64,000 bases of DNA from Topomyia yanbarensis (taxonomy: Eukaryota > Arthropoda > Insecta > Diptera > Culicidae): positions 958,501 through 1,022,500 of the forward strand of contig NC_080671.1 in assembly GCF_030247195.1 (NCBI RefSeq), written 5' to 3'. A program made the translations under genes and the position numbers. The notes under the pieces were generated by a model that was not told where the DNA came from, made no database searches, and was given only the letters and a program-made list of their open reading frames with translations. This document shows positions 11,266 through 23,157 of the stretch, in pieces. Position 1 is the first letter of the stretch; each line of letters begins with the position of its first letter.

Positions 11266-11970
11266 TTACCGTGCATTCGTGAACAGAAAAGACATATGTC
11301 TTAGGTTAAATAAATAAATTACTCCTTCTGTTAACACAGGGTCCATTGAGTATATCCTTGAACTGGATTTCACTTCGCCAGATGCAGCCAGATCAGCAAT
11401 CTCTATTGGGAAGCACTCGGCTTGCGCCACCTTAACCAAACTGGTCAACGCACTGTCATGCTCCTTTGCTATAGGAGCCTGCGAACTTGTCTTTGTGCTG
11501 ATCAAAGCTCTGTTTTTACGTTTGCGATTGACGGCAAACCGAAGTCTCCACGCAGTTAATCGAACCAACTTTAGCAAGGAGGAGTGTAGCAGGAATATCT
11601 CGTTGGCCATTCTGCGCAACACAGCGAAAGTATATAACAGCACCGTATGCCTTTTCCGAGGCATCGCAAAATCCGTGGAGTTCGTCATTGCGACTACATT
11701 GTCATTAAATGCAATCCAGCGAGGTACGGAAATTGCGCTTAGTCTCTTCAAGCTGCTCCTAAACTCCAACCATTCTAGCTGCAATTGTTGGCTCAATGGT
11801 TCTTCCCAAGAATACTTTCCTTTCCAAAGTTCTTGGAGAAACATTTTCGCTCGAACAATTACTGGCCCTGATAATCCATAGGGATCAAACAAACGAGCTG
11901 CATCTGATAAAACAACACGGTGTGTAATAGGGGTAACAGGACCAGAAGTTATCCGTTGATGGCTCCCAGA
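11266..11970 (-). pseudogene. BEL/Pao pol, region after the reverse transcriptase
   Basis: The minus strand encodes a BEL/Pao pol segment downstream of the polymerase. It includes FDPYGLSGPVIVRAKMFLQE, the usual start of the Pao connection region, and the tryptophan-rich WEEPLSQQLQLEWLEF stretch, then a degraded RNase H-like part. The element stops here: no integrase and no 3' LTR were found before the ACGAA-rich DNA, so it is 3'-truncated. It continues upstream into the RT fragment at 12,083. Confidence 0.8.
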
Positions 11971-12082
11971 TGAGACCCAGCGTTTTTACAGTGGAAGTCG
12001 AATCAATACCAAGGACCTCACGCTGGTCCCGCAGATATGATGGAATGCCCCTCAAAATCTCTGGCTCGTTTGAGTGTAATTT

Positions 12083-12849
12083 TCAAAGATTGAATCCTGC
12101 CGAACCAAGAAGTGATAAAACTTCGTTACAGAGCTTAACACCCTCTTTAACCGAATCAGCACCTGCTAACATGTCGTCCACGTAAAAGTTCTTCTTTATA
12201 GTACTGGCGGCCAGTGGATGCTTCTCTTCTCCTTCTTCGGCGCACTTGTTAAGACACCGCGTCGCTAAATAGGGCACTGAAGACGTTCCGTACGTAACAG
12301 TGGATAGTTGATATGTACGAATAGACTCGTCAATACATTCCCTCCACAGAATTCTTTGAAGAGGCTGATCTTGCAGATGAACATTAACCATGCGGTACAT
12401 TTTCTCCACATCGCCTATAATTGCGAACTTGTGAAACCGGAATCGAACCAAAATGGACAGCAGATCCTCTTGGACAACTGGTCCAACCATGAGCACATCC
12501 TTCAACGAAACTCCCGTATCTGTCGCACACGAAGCGTCGAACACCACTCTGAGCCTGGTCGTGGTGCTATCGGGCTTCATCACTGCATGAAGCGGCAAGT
12601 AATACGCATGGACCGGGTCCCTGTCATTATCGTTGATCTCCCTCATGTGGCCCATCAACAAGTATTCATGGCTGATTCCGTGTAAAGAGCCTTCATTTCC
12701 AGATAAGCATTCAATCGTCTCTCAAGGGCCAAAAAGCGTTTAGTGGCAATCGATTTGGAATTCCCAAGCCGTTCCATCATGAACTCCTTCTTTGGAAGCG
12801 CTACTCTAAATCTTCCGTCCTTATCTCGCGATGTCGTCTGCTCAAACAA
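12083..12849 (-). pseudogene. BEL/Pao reverse transcriptase fragment
   Basis: Pao-type reverse transcriptase on the minus strand. Recognisable parts are the approach segment with YLPLHAVMKPDSTTTRLRVV, the FDAS word of the first palm motif, IIGDVEKMYRMV, a GTSSVPYLATRCL motif and the catalytic FYVDDML box near 12,190. The stretch at 12,655-12,849 (LGNSKSIATKRFLALERRLN) is the N-terminal lead-in, in another frame. Frameshifts separate the pieces, so it is inactive. Confidence 0.9.
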
Positions 12850-12908
12850 GATTCACATGCCGACTCTTCGATGGACAGACAGCTCTTCGTTCGACATGAC
12901 TCCAGTTC

Positions 12909-13437
12909 TCAGAATCTAGACAGTTGTTCGTAGACCTCTTCGGTTGTTATCGATGTGGCAACTGTAGCACTGAAAGTAGTAGTTGGATCATCAGATATTT
13001 CCCCAGCCACAATCCAACCTAGCTCGGTGTTGCGTAGAATAGGACCTTCATCGAGAAGTTTCAACTGCTCGTTCAACAGTAGATCATAGAAGATTGTCAC
13101 TCCCAAAATCACATCTACGGCATTGGATACGAAGAATTTTGGATCAGCAAGCTGGATTTCGGCAGGCACCTTCCAGGAACTTATATCGAAACTTCGTTGT
13201 GGCAAATTGAGTTGTGATCTGCGGTACTACGAAAAACTTGAACTCAGCTGTCTCGTAGGATGAACATCGCGACAAAACCTTCGCAAGGATTGACTGCTTG
13301 GAAATGGTCAATGAACTTCCTACCCCTTTAACAGGCAAATTTTCACGAAGCTTCTGGGACAGATTTTCAGTGATCATGCAAATCTGTGAACCGTTATCTA
13401 ATAACGCTCTAGTGATGATCGTGTTTCCTGGTCGGTC
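12909..13437 (-). pseudogene. BEL/Pao aspartic protease region (DUF1758 type)
   Basis: Reading from high to low coordinates, ALLDNGSQIC near 13,400 corresponds to the protease active-site word (usually D-S-G; here D-N-G-S). SLTISKQSILAKVLSRCSS follows, then after a frameshift near 13,205 FDISSWKVPAEIQLADPKFF and a VILGVTIFYDLLL segment. The protease processes Gag-Pol in intact elements. The altered active-site word and the frameshift indicate decay. Confidence 0.8.
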
Positions 13438-13559
13438 GCCTAGTTTGATGATTGCAGTTGACAGAAGTGTAGTGTTTCGACGATGTACAGTGTGGAGTGA
13501 CGTGGCGGAAGTAGGAGTGGGAGGTGGCTGTCGTGTTGGTTGCGAGACTGTGTTCTGAA

Positions 13560-14121
13560 CTGGTGTTTGTTGTGGGTTTACTTGAGAATTGTTCGTCCGG
13601 GATTGAGCATTTGCGTGCGATTGTTATTGCGACTGGTGTTGTGAATTCGCGGCTTGAGGTCTTCTCGGGTTGTTCTGTGCTTGATTTTGATTGGTGTTTG
13701 GTGCTCTACCAAGTTGGCTGGGCACGAAGGGATACAACAAATAATGATGGCGCTGACCGCACTTGACGCATGGGTTCCTGGTGCATTCCGCAACGAAATG
13801 TCCGGAAAGTAGACAATTTAAGCATAATCCAAGTCTTCGTATGGCCATTTTCCTGTCAATCACTCTCATTTTGTTGAACCGTCGACACTGTTCCAACGAA
13901 TGAGATCCGCCGTTGCAAATTGAGCAGTTGCTGGTTGCTGCAATAGCCGTGTGAACAGCGGGAACCTTAAATGGACGTTTGTACTCTATTCCTCTGCGTG
14001 AAGATGTTGAAAGTAGAATCGAACAATGGTTTTCCAGAAATTCCACTAAAGCTAAAGAGTACTTCGGAATATCCTTTGAACTATGGTGGGTCTCCCAATG
14101 ACGTAGAGTATCGTTGTCCAA
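13560..14121 (-). pseudogene. BEL/Pao Gag zinc-knuckle region
   Basis: The minus strand holds CSICNGGSHSLEQCRRF and then CLNCLLSGHFVAEC and CVKCGQRHHYLL: tandem CCHC/CCHH knuckles typical of BEL/Pao Gag, which bind element RNA. A glutamine- and asparagine-rich tail follows (NTNQNQAQNNPRRPQ). It is separated from the upstream Gag piece by a stop/frameshift at about 14,122. Confidence 0.85.
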
Positions 14122-14124
14122 CTT

Positions 14125-14937
14125 CTACGACATCATAAACGCGAGGATCGTGCTCCAGTTATCTGTTCTCTCACCCAATTTTTCTAATTGCTGAAGATTT
14201 ATCTTGAAGGTCATTAGAATAGCGTTCAATGCTTCGAAAGATTCTGATTTCATTGCAGGGACCATGAAAAACGCCTTGAGATGCTTCTGCACTATCAATT
14301 TGTGGTTTTCGTACTTTGCTTTAAGGATAGTCCAAGCAATATTATATGTTGCAGCAGTAACTTGAACCTGATTGATTTGATGTAAAGCTTCATCCTTCAG
14401 AGATGCGCGCAAATAATTGAATTTATCAATTGTAGACAGGTCTCCGTTATCATGAATTAATGACTTGAAATTATCACGAAAATTGATCCACTCCTGCAAT
14501 TTTCCGGAGAAAGTAGGAAGCTTTAGCTCCGGGTATTTCGTACGGGAGGGTTGAACTGAACCAGCAACAATCGGCTGACGATCAGCAATTACTCCAGCGC
14601 GCTGTGTACATTTATCAAGTAAAACATTTTTGAGTCTGAAACACGAATTTTCAAATTTTTTAAAAGATCTCGCGTTTTCATCTTGCACAGTTTTCGACAT
14701 GATTGTGTCTTTCCCGGCGGTCTCATCATCACTATCTTGTTTCGCTCCTGCTTCTCGTTCGTCTAACAGCAATTCAATTTTCACACACTGACATCACAAA
14801 ATTTATTATAAATTTCATCTAACTGTTTCAATCGTAGCTCCTCCATGCCCTTATCGCGTTCCTCTTGATAGTTGTCTACAAACTCCTGTACATTTTCTAG
14901 CGAATATTTCACCTGCCTCAGATCCACAGAAGGCATT
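14125..14937 (-). pseudogene. BEL/Pao Gag N-terminal region (DUF1759 type)
   Basis: The Gag structural region contains KLPTFSGKLQEWINFRDNF, the hallmark of the DUF1759 Gag family, followed by FNYLRASLKDEALHQI and a helical part ending near 14,125. A plausible start Met lies at 14,937, with a charged coiled segment (YQEERDKGMEELRLKQLDE). One frameshift near 14,780 separates that N-terminus from the main frame. Confidence 0.85.
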
Positions 14938-14999
14938 ATGCACTAAATCACTTCAGAACACTACGATCACTCCCGAGACTTCAAGCGACGGACCGAATT

Positions 15000-15140
15000 G
15001 ACAGAATTGACAGGCTTCAACCGATAAATTATCGTCGGAATATCAGTATACAGAAATCGAAAAATACCAATGATTAGTAATCAACCGGAGAATCTCAACC
15101 ACTACAAACGAGAAATCTTTATTTATCTCAATTTTGTCTC
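15000..15140 (-). repeat. Probable BEL/Pao 5' LTR, inner part (split by the I-like element)
   Basis: The stretch upstream of Gag on the minus strand contains AATAAAG (reading minus) and ends near TCTGTCAA, as expected of an LTR edge and polyadenylation signal. The I-like LINE begins at 15,141, so the LTR would resume at 23,280-23,400. No second LTR is present to confirm the limits. Confidence 0.4.
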
Positions 15141-15143
15141 TCC

Positions 15144-15175
15144 AGATCGTATCAATCACTCGGAGTGATCGGTTG
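15144..15175 (+). promoter_or_regulatory. Putative internal Pol II promoter (Inr plus DPE-like GGTTG)
   Basis: If transcription starts at the A at 15,144 (context TCCAGATC), GGTTG at 15,171-15,175 occupies +28 to +32, the place of the downstream promoter element (RGWYV) in Drosophila jockey and I elements. The retroposon ending at 26,476 has GGTTG at the same offset. This is inference from spacing only. Confidence 0.4.
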
Positions 15176-15538
15176 TGTTTTAGCCCGGTTGAAGAAGCAA
15201 GTGCTCGGCCTAAGCCACCCTGATCTTTTTTCCCGCTCGGTTTCAGCCACCCGGATCTTTCCGGCATCAATCGCCGCGGTGATTCGCTACCCCGTCAATA
15301 GTATACGCGAGTGCCGTGTCCCGTAACCTGTTAAAGAGTGTGAAAAAAAGTGTGGTTATATTCCGCTTCCCGACGGGTCTCCGTTACCCCGAGGGACGGT
15401 GAAGCCGCCAAACGGCCGTTTCTCACCTTAACCGATCGTAATTCCACGCCTACTACGGTTTCTTAGTGAAAAATAGTGCTGTGTAAATAGTAGGAAATAC
15501 CAGGAGCGCAGACTTTCAAGTAGAAAAACTACTCGCGC

Positions 15539-15622
15539 CTCCATCGACTTTCGTATTTTAAAACGTCGAATCGATTGCGACTCCATCGACTTTCGTATCT
15601 TAAATCGACGAATCGATCGCGT
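15539..15622 (+). repeat. Two 42-bp tandem repeats in the LINE 5' leader
   Basis: CTCCATCGACTTTCGTAT begins at 15,539 and again at 15,581. Each unit includes TCGA-rich words (GTCGAATCGATTGCGA and GACGAATCGATCGCGT). A third partial unit (CTCCA) follows at 15,623. Repeated leader units can modulate promoter strength in LINEs; no function is shown here. Confidence 0.85.
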
Positions 15623-15811
15623 CTCCACCAAGAAAAATTTAAACCCAGTGAACAACCTCCGTCTCCATCAAATTATCGATCACTCGCGATCTTGACTTGT
15701 ATGAAGTGACCTGAAGGGGTGTGTAGTGACGAACCTCAAACCAATAAAATTTAATAGAAGTAAGTAGAAGAAAATTATTTTATTGAAAGTGTACATATAA
15801 CGCCTTCGCCC

Positions 15812-17320
15812 ATGGGGGCGACCGACGCTCCTCCCGACGGAGGAGGACCATCGTACCAGAATACCTTCCCACACTGGGGAGACCAAACTGGTGATGCGAT
15901 AACCACACAAATCTTACTGCTGAGAGCGACGAACCCGACACTAGCTACAGAAAAAGGTACGGATAATAATAATTCTACTTCAAGTATGCATTCCCAGCCC
16001 ACCACCCCCGAAGTGAAACTACCCATGAATCCCTTCCTTATTAATAAATCTGTGGAGCAGGCAATAGGCGGTACAGCTCGAAACGCGGTTATAGCTACCA
16101 AAGAGGCTAGAGGAACGCGATATGTCTTACGCGTTTCTTCGAAAAAGATACTCAACAAACTTTTTGCGATGAAAACTCTGATCGACGGCACGTCGGTTGA
16201 GGTAATTCCCCATCCCTCCCTAAACCTTTCACAAGGAGTAGTGTACGACGTCGACACAATGAACATCGACAACGATACCATGCTTGCTAACCTGTCAAAC
16301 CAGGGAGTCAGTGCATTCAGGAGAATCACCAAACGACAGGACGACATCATCCATAACACTCCTCTCTCAATCATCACCTTCAACAGCCCAACCCCCCCAG
16401 CATATATCTTCTACGGACTGATCCGCTTGCCAGTTCGACAATATTATCCGTCACCTCTATTATGTTTCCGCTGCGCCAAGTACGGGCACTCCCAAAAAAA
16501 CTGCGCAGAGCAGCAAATTTGCCTGAACTGCTCCGGTACTCACGACATTGCTGAAGGGCAACGCTGCAAACAACCCAAATACTGCAAAAACTGTGAAGAA
16601 GAGCACAGCCCAACTGACTGCAAATGCCCGCAGTATATTGAGGTAGAAAAAATCGTTCGTTTAAAAATCGACCGCCAGCTTACGTACAGCGAGGCCAGAG
16701 CTGAATTCCGACATAGTAGACGTCCAACCACATATGCTAACCAAGTCACTCCAAACCAAACCGAAAAAGACAACCTTATCAAAGCACTGCGAGCAGAGGT
16801 AACAAAACTTTCAAAACAAGCGGACGAAATGAAGGTTATTAAACAGGAAATGGCAGATTTAAAAAAACAGCTTGAAGAAACCAGAACCAAAGACGATGAA
16901 CTGCAACGAATGCGAAACGAACTACTAAGAATTAAAGAAGGATACCGAGCACTAGCGAAAGAACATGCTGCAGTAAAAGTTGACCTAGACAACCACAAGA
17001 AAACGTCGGAAGCCCAAATAAATCCAAACACGAAGTCATCCGGAAATCAACCGAAAAAAGTCAAATACAGCGCAATCCAAACTAGTGAGGAAAGCATGGA
17101 GGAAGACGAAACACATTTATCCAACACCAATCCGGCTATCATTAGAACTGGAGAACATTCCAAACAAATCGAAGGAACCTTTTTGACCCCAAAACTCGCG
17201 AACGTCAAAGGAAAATCACAATCACCACCAGGCAAACCCGCGGACTTGCACAGCGTTATAGAACAACGAGCCAACAATCCACTAACAGCCAAGATCCAAG
17301 CCCATGTAGAACACCTGTAG
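15812..17320 (+). CDS. I-like LINE ORF1 protein (Gag-like RNA-binding protein)
   Basis: A 502-residue open frame. It probably coats the element RNA and forms the ribonucleoprotein that is retrotransposed. After a low-complexity N-terminus comes a region with VEQAIGGTARNAVIATKEA, probably an RRM-like fold. Three CCHC-type knuckles follow at about residues 218-275, beginning CFRCAKYGHSQKNC, then CLNCSGTHD and CKNCEEEHSPTDC. A long coiled coil follows (about 320-400, LSKQADEMKVIKQEMADLKK). The frame is intact, and a start at 15,812 fits the leader end. The stop lies 28 bp before the ORF2 ATG, in a different frame, so ORF2 is probably reached by reinitiation. Confidence 0.9.
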   Translation: MGATDAPPDGGGPSYQNTFPHWGDQTGDAITTQILLLRATNPTLATEKGTDNNNSTSSMHSQPTTPEVKLPMNPFLINKSVEQAIGGTARNAVIATKEARGTRYVLRVSSKKILNKLFAMKTLIDGTSVEVIPHPSLNLSQGVVYDVDTMNIDNDTMLANLSNQGVSAFRRITKRQDDIIHNTPLSIITFNSPTPPAYIFYGLIRLPVRQYYPSPLLCFRCAKYGHSQKNCAEQQICLNCSGTHDIAEGQRCKQPKYCKNCEEEHSPTDCKCPQYIEVEKIVRLKIDRQLTYSEARAEFRHSRRPTTYANQVTPNQTEKDNLIKALRAEVTKLSKQADEMKVIKQEMADLKKQLEETRTKDDELQRMRNELLRIKEGYRALAKEHAAVKVDLDNHKKTSEAQINPNTKSSGNQPKKVKYSAIQTSEESMEEDETHLSNTNPAIIRTGEHSKQIEGTFLTPKLANVKGKSQSPPGKPADLHSVIEQRANNPLTAKIQAHVEHL

Positions 17321-17348
17321 ACGATTACAATGAAACCACTACAAACTA

Positions 17349-20300
17349 ATGGATTTTAACAAACCCACGAATACACAAAAGAATCAACACAACACAGCTC
17401 TGGGCAATAACCGTAATGAATACCACACAAGAGCCATTCCTTTCGACGATATCTCTTCCCCTCCATCCCCTCAGGCGTCGGTGGCAGAAGCTTCCGAAGA
17501 ACCTGATGCTGTTGGAGTACCTTTAATACCTACCGTTGCTTTCAACCGGATTCAAGATAATTTCATTAGTGATACCGCCAACAAATCCCAAAACTATGCG
17601 GCTATGGCAGAAGGCCAACCACTACCCGCTCCCGTCCACTCGACTTTTGATGACCATGTCTCAGAGGCCTCGAGGTTAACAAAAATCTCATGGAGGAGGT
17701 GCAGCACCGTCAGTGCGGACGTTACACCCCAACCGGAACTGACGGACAACCTGCATCCCTCCTTGGGCAACGATATCGAGACGCACAAGGGTGGCAACAC
17801 CTGTTCCTCGAAAGGACGTACAACGAGAATCTTTCGCACCACAGAACAACAATATAAAAAAGGAGACTCAGGGGGCTCCGCCCGGACTAATCATAGTCCC
17901 GGGTCTTTTTCGCATGTGGCCGAAGATTGCTCTACTTCCGAACTGAACACATACCGTATAACCGAAGCGGCTATGGCAGAAGGCCCACCTCAATTGGGAC
18001 CCATCAACGTAGAATCACTATATCTCAACATCGCAGCTATGGCAGAAGGCCAATCGCAGCACGCCACAGTATATCCGACATTTGATAACCACTCTTCAAG
18101 ATCATCAAGCATTACCAATTTATCTATCAACGATCAAAAACACCGACGCAGAATAGCGCTCCAATGGAATATGAATGGACTAAGAGGCCAATGGAACGAA
18201 CTGCAGCTACTCATCACACCAAATCCTCCTACCTGCATAGCGATACAAGAAACGCATATCGGAGACAGCCATGACATCAACCAATGGGCCGGAACTAACT
18301 ACACATGGCTGCAAAAATCAGGAGGAAATATATACCGAACCATAGCGCTAGCCATTCGAAAAGATACATCCTTTACGACCGTAAACATTGACAGCCGGTT
18401 ACTACATATAGCTGCTCGATTAGAAGGACCATCACCAATCACAGTAGCTTGCGTATATATCCCATCAGGAAGAATACCCGAGCTTGGAGGACTTCTCAAA
18501 AATTTTATCAGCAAATTGGAACGACCATTCCTGATAATGGGTGATTTCAATTCCCACCACACCGCCTGGGGATCAGCCAAAAACGACTGCCGAGGAAACG
18601 CAATCCTAGAAGCCGTCGTAGATTCAAACGCCATAATCATAAACGACGGATCCACTACTTTTATACGAGGACAGCACAGAAGCTCCATTGACTTAACAAT
18701 AGTCTCAGTCGAAATCGCCGGCAAGTTCCGATGGAGGATAGGAAGCGATTCGCACGGGAGCGACCATTTCCCTATCACCATCACAACAAATGATGAACCG
18801 CCTATGACAACCAGAAGGCAGAGATGGAAATTTGACGAAGCCGATTGGAAGAAGTACGCTGATTACATCGAACAGAATATTGATTCAGAAACACCCTTAT
18901 CACTCGCGCAGCTATGTGACACAATGATCTCAGCGGCAATGGCAAGCATACCAACAACCTCAAGCAAACCGGGCAAAAAAGCTGTCCACTGGTGGAGTCC
19001 TACGGTTAGCGACGCCGTTAAAAAAAGGAGAAAAGCCCTCAGAAAGTTAAGAAAAACCCCATCCAATCATCCCCTCAGTGAGGAACGAGCGCAAAAGTTC
19101 CGAGATGCGCGAAATGAATGTCGGCAAGTTATTCGAGAGGCGAAAAGAACAAGCTGGGAGAAGTTTCTGGATGGCATTGACAGCAAAACATCCGTACCAG
19201 ACATGTGGCGAAGAATTGACGCAATTGCTGGCAAAAGGCGACACCACGGATACACACTGCAACACAATGACGGATCAAGAACAGACGATCCTGTTGAAGC
19301 TGCAAATATCCTCGGCGAATATTTCGCTCAACTGTCGGCTACGAGCGGTTACACTGAAAAGTTTAAGCGGATCAAAGCAACGGAGGAAACTCGGTCCATA
19401 AAATTCAACGACGAACCTGATAACCAGTTATCTGACTACAACAGGAACTTTTCAATGGAAGAGCTGTTATATGCCATTGCCAAATCCAATGGAAAATCAG
19501 CAGGGCCCGATAATATCGGATATCCAATGATCAGGAATCTACCAACATCCGGCAAAGCAACATTATTAAAGGCTATCAACAAGGTGTGGACAGATGGTAT
19601 ATATCCAGACCAGTGGAAATACAGCATCGTCGTTCCAATTCCCAAACCCGGGAAAAACAGAGACTTACCAGCAGGATATAGACCCATCAGTTTAACCAAC
19701 TGCGTAGGCAAAGTCGTTGAAAAAATGGTCAATCGAAGACTAACTACAATTCTTGAAGAAAGAGAACTACTTGACCAGCGGCAATTCGCTTTCAGAAAAG
19801 GCAGAGGGACCGGGTCTTATCTAATTGCTCTTGGGGATATCATCGACCGCGCCCTTGAAGCAGGAGACCACACAGACCTGGCAATGATGGATATCTCAAA
19901 GGCATACAACCGAGTTTGGCGGCACAACATCTTAAAGCAGCTAAATCTCTGGGGGCTAACTGGAAGATTGTGCAAGTTCGTGCAAGGTTTTATCAACGAA
20001 AGATGGTTTCAAGTGGCAGTCGGAGGTTCCCTCTCCTCAATGCAGAGGGAAGAAAACGGAGTGCCACAAGGATCAGTACTCGCGATCACCTTATTCCTCA
20101 TCGGCATCAACGACGTTTTTCGACACCTTCCCAAGGGCATCTACATACTCATTTACGCGGACGACATCGTGCTGTTGGCCTCGGGACAGAACGCTCGTAG
20201 AACGAAAACGAAACTCCAAACAGCTATGAGAAAGGTAACGGAATGGGCTGATAAGGTCGGATTCAGCATGGCCGCAGAAAAGAGCGTGACAACACACATA

Positions 20301-20906
20301 TGCAAACACCTGCATCATCCATGGCGGCAAAAAATTACGGTAGGCGGAACGACGGTTCCATTCAGGAAGCCTGCGAAAATAATAGGTGTGACATTCGACC
20401 GAAAACTCTCTTTCAAACCCCACTTTGCAAAGGTAAAAGCGGAGGCGCAATCCAGGGGCCGCCTTATCAAAACTATCAGCAGCAGACATAATAACGGGAA
20501 CAGACAGTCACTTCTACAAGTCGGAAACAGCGTGATCACCAGCAAATTGCTATACGGAACTGAAATCACTGCAAGAGGATTCAACGACATGGTGGCAGCT
20601 CTAGGACCAACATACAACAAAATGATCAGAAATTGTTCTGGACTACTGCCGAGCACTCCAGCACTAAGCAGTTGTATCGAAGCAGGAGTCCTACCTTTCG
20701 ATGCAATGGTAGCTTCATCAACGATTCGTAAAACAGTTAGCTTTCTTGAAAAAACGGACGGCAACTACGATACAACATCCGCTGTCACCGAACAAATCTA
20801 CGAAGCTTTTTCCTCAATCGCCTGCCCTCCTATCGCTAGACTCCACACTGTCTGGGATCGTCGATGGAACCACAAAGGACCCATAATCGATTGGGATATT
20901 AAAAAA
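17349..20906 (+). CDS. I-like LINE ORF2, first part: APE endonuclease and reverse transcriptase
   Basis: About 1,186 codons of the element's own sequence before the insertion. The endonuclease (about residues 275-480) shows ALQWNMNGLRGQWNELQ, the catalytic-type words QETH and GDFNSHHTAWGS, and SDHFPI. The RT (about 690-1000) shows the YRPISLTN region, FRKGRGTGSYL, GVPQGSVLA and the catalytic YADD at residues 936-939. An unusual N-terminal extension of about 270 residues carries the word AMAEG three times. The frame runs on into the inserted repeat and stops at 20,954. Without the insert it would continue into the RNase H part at 22,292. Confidence 0.92.
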
Positions 20907-22291
20907 CCTATTTTAATCCACCTAGCGGTGCAATTGTGCCTTTCTCAATCATGAATCACGAGAATGTGTGCGTTGTTTATATTCATTAAAAGCTTTTAAA
21001 TGCATATATTACATTTTATTATTGTACATCACATGACAACTATATACAGGAAAATAAATCATCATTCGAGTTCTAAAATTTTGAAAAAGAAAAAACAGCC
21101 ACGGTAATATTGAACTGAAAAAAGGTGCGAAATCGGCAAAGTCCCAAAAAGTCGATTTTCATCAATAAATTTTTTTTGAGATAACATAAACTCTTGACGT
21201 TTCATGCATTTTAAAGATGTTTAGCATCAAAAATACGAATTCGATTTCTGAAATTTTTTCCGACTTATATGGGAATTTCATATGTGACCGAACGATTTAG
21301 TCTATATTTCCGGACCCATATAAGCGATCCGTGCGAAATTTTATATACATCTATGGGGATGTTATAGCTATCATTTGGGACTAAGTTTGTGAAAATCGGC
21401 CCAACCATTTCGGGAAACTGATGTGAGTTCGTAAATTTTGAAAGATGGCCGCTTTTCCCGGGCACTTCCGGAACCGTCTATGGTGGTCAATGTAGTCAAC
21501 GAAAGTTTGTTTGGCCGTCGGTGACCTAGAACTGCAAAGTTAAGTTATTTGAGAGACATTTTAGCGAAATTTTTACCTTTTTTGCTTCCATCGGGGTATC
21601 GGTTTGAATCACAATTTGCTATGTGTTCGCACGCCACAACCCGTAACTCCGGAACCGGAAGTCGGTTGGGGATAAAATTTAATAGCCACTTACGGGGACG
21701 CAATACCTTTCATTTGAGGTCAAGTTTAGTCGAATCGGTCTAGCCATCTCCGAGAAACCGATGTGACTGTTACTCTGAATTTGGATGCTTCCGCCGGGGC
21801 TTCCGGAACCGATGATGGTGGCCAATGTGACCAAAGAGACTTTGAATGGCTGTTAATGACCTAGTACTACAAATCGAAGCAGTTGTGGTCACATTTTGGA
21901 AAAAAATTCACCATTATACATTCATTGCAGAATTTCTTAAAATCGACGTTTTCTGCGTGATCGTACTCATCACCGTGTAATTCCGGAACTGGAAGTCGGA
22001 TCCATTAGAAATTCAATAGCAGCCTATGGGAACGTTGCACCTTTCATTTGGGACTAAGTTTGTAAAAATCGGTTCATCCATCTCTGAGAAAAGTGAGTGA
22101 GATTGTGTTCGCGTACACACACACAGACGCACATACACACACACACATACATACACACACATACATACACACACACAGACATTTGCCGAACTCGACGAAC
22201 TGAATCGAATGGTATATGTCACTCGGCCCTCCGGGCCTCCGTTAAAAAATCGGTTTTCAGAGCAATTGCAATACCTTTCTATTGAGAAAGG
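20907..22291 (+). repeat. Dispersed mosquito repeat inserted in the LINE ORF2
   Basis: Starts near CCTATTTTAATCCACCTAGC and ends near TTTCTATTGAGAAAGGCAAA; TGCCTTTCTCA near the left edge and TGAGAAAGGCA at the right edge are inverted copies. Inside are three diverged tandem units of about 335-340 bp: CATTTGGGACTAAG-like words begin at 21,372, 21,711 and 22,045. A (CA)n run and the CGGCCCTCCGGGCCTCCG core lie near the right end. A-rich junctions (AAAAAACCT, AAAAAGCCT) could be a small target duplication, but the exact breakpoints are uncertain by a few bases. Non-coding. Confidence 0.8.
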
Positions 22292-23157
22292 CAAAAAGCC
22301 TAAAAGCTGGGGATCCACCGCAGAAAGCGACTGCTGTATTTAACGAAATCCTAAACCGAAAATATAATAACTACGAAGTTATCTACACAGATGGGTCCAA
22401 ATGCGATACGACAGTAGGAATCGGTATCACGGGCAACAACCAGGGAATCTTCTACAAATTACCAGGCATTTGTTCCATTTTTTCAGCCGAGGCGGCAGCC
22501 ATGCACACGGCTCTGGCTCGACATACTACAAACACAAATAAGCCAATAGTGCTTTTTACCGACTCTGCTAGCGTGTTAGCTGCTTTGGAGAAAGGCTCCC
22601 TGAAACATCCCTGGATTCAGGCGATAGAAAACATTTGCGATGAAAGAACAACACTCTGTTGGATCCCAGGGCACTGCGGAATCAATGGCAACCACGAAGC
22701 AGACAGGCTCGCAGCACTCGGAAGAAGAAGTACACTACTTACAAACGAAGTCCCGGGAACTGACATTAAGCAAGACATCGAAAGGCGGATTCGAACTGAA
22801 GTAGAATCAAAATGGAGAATCGAACGAAATTTATTCCTTCGAAAAATCAAAGGAAATCTCACTAGATGGAATGATCGCGCCTCGAAAAAAGAACAGCAAA
22901 TTTTCTCCCGACTCAGGACCGGTCACACGATGCTAACTCATAAGGGTTTATTTCAGGGAGGCAACCGTACAGATTGTCGAACTTGCAACGTGGCACTTAC
23001 TGTGGAACACCTCCTCACCAGATGCCCCGAATACAAAGAACTGCGGGAACGGTATCAGATCGGGGACTCTATTCGAGACGCGTTGAGCAACGATCCTGTG
23101 AAGGAAGAAAAGCTAATATGCTTTCTCAAAGATGCACAACTTTACAACCAAATTTAA
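22292..23157 (+). CDS. I-like LINE ORF2, second part: RNase H and C-terminal zinc-finger region
   Basis: This continues the protein interrupted at 20,906. RNase H1-type active residues are all present: YTDGSK, the E of SAEAAAMHTAL, FTDSASV and HCGINGNHEADRLA. A C-terminal cysteine/histidine motif follows (CRTCNVALTVEHLLTRC), common in I, R1 and Loa elements. The stop at 23,157 is followed by about 110 bp of 3' UTR and a CAATCAATC tail. Apart from the insertion, nothing here is broken. Confidence 0.9.

Noticed and set aside
16380..17292. Antisense frames opposite LINE ORF1 and ORF2
   Set aside because: They mirror codons of well-supported sense proteins and have no domains.
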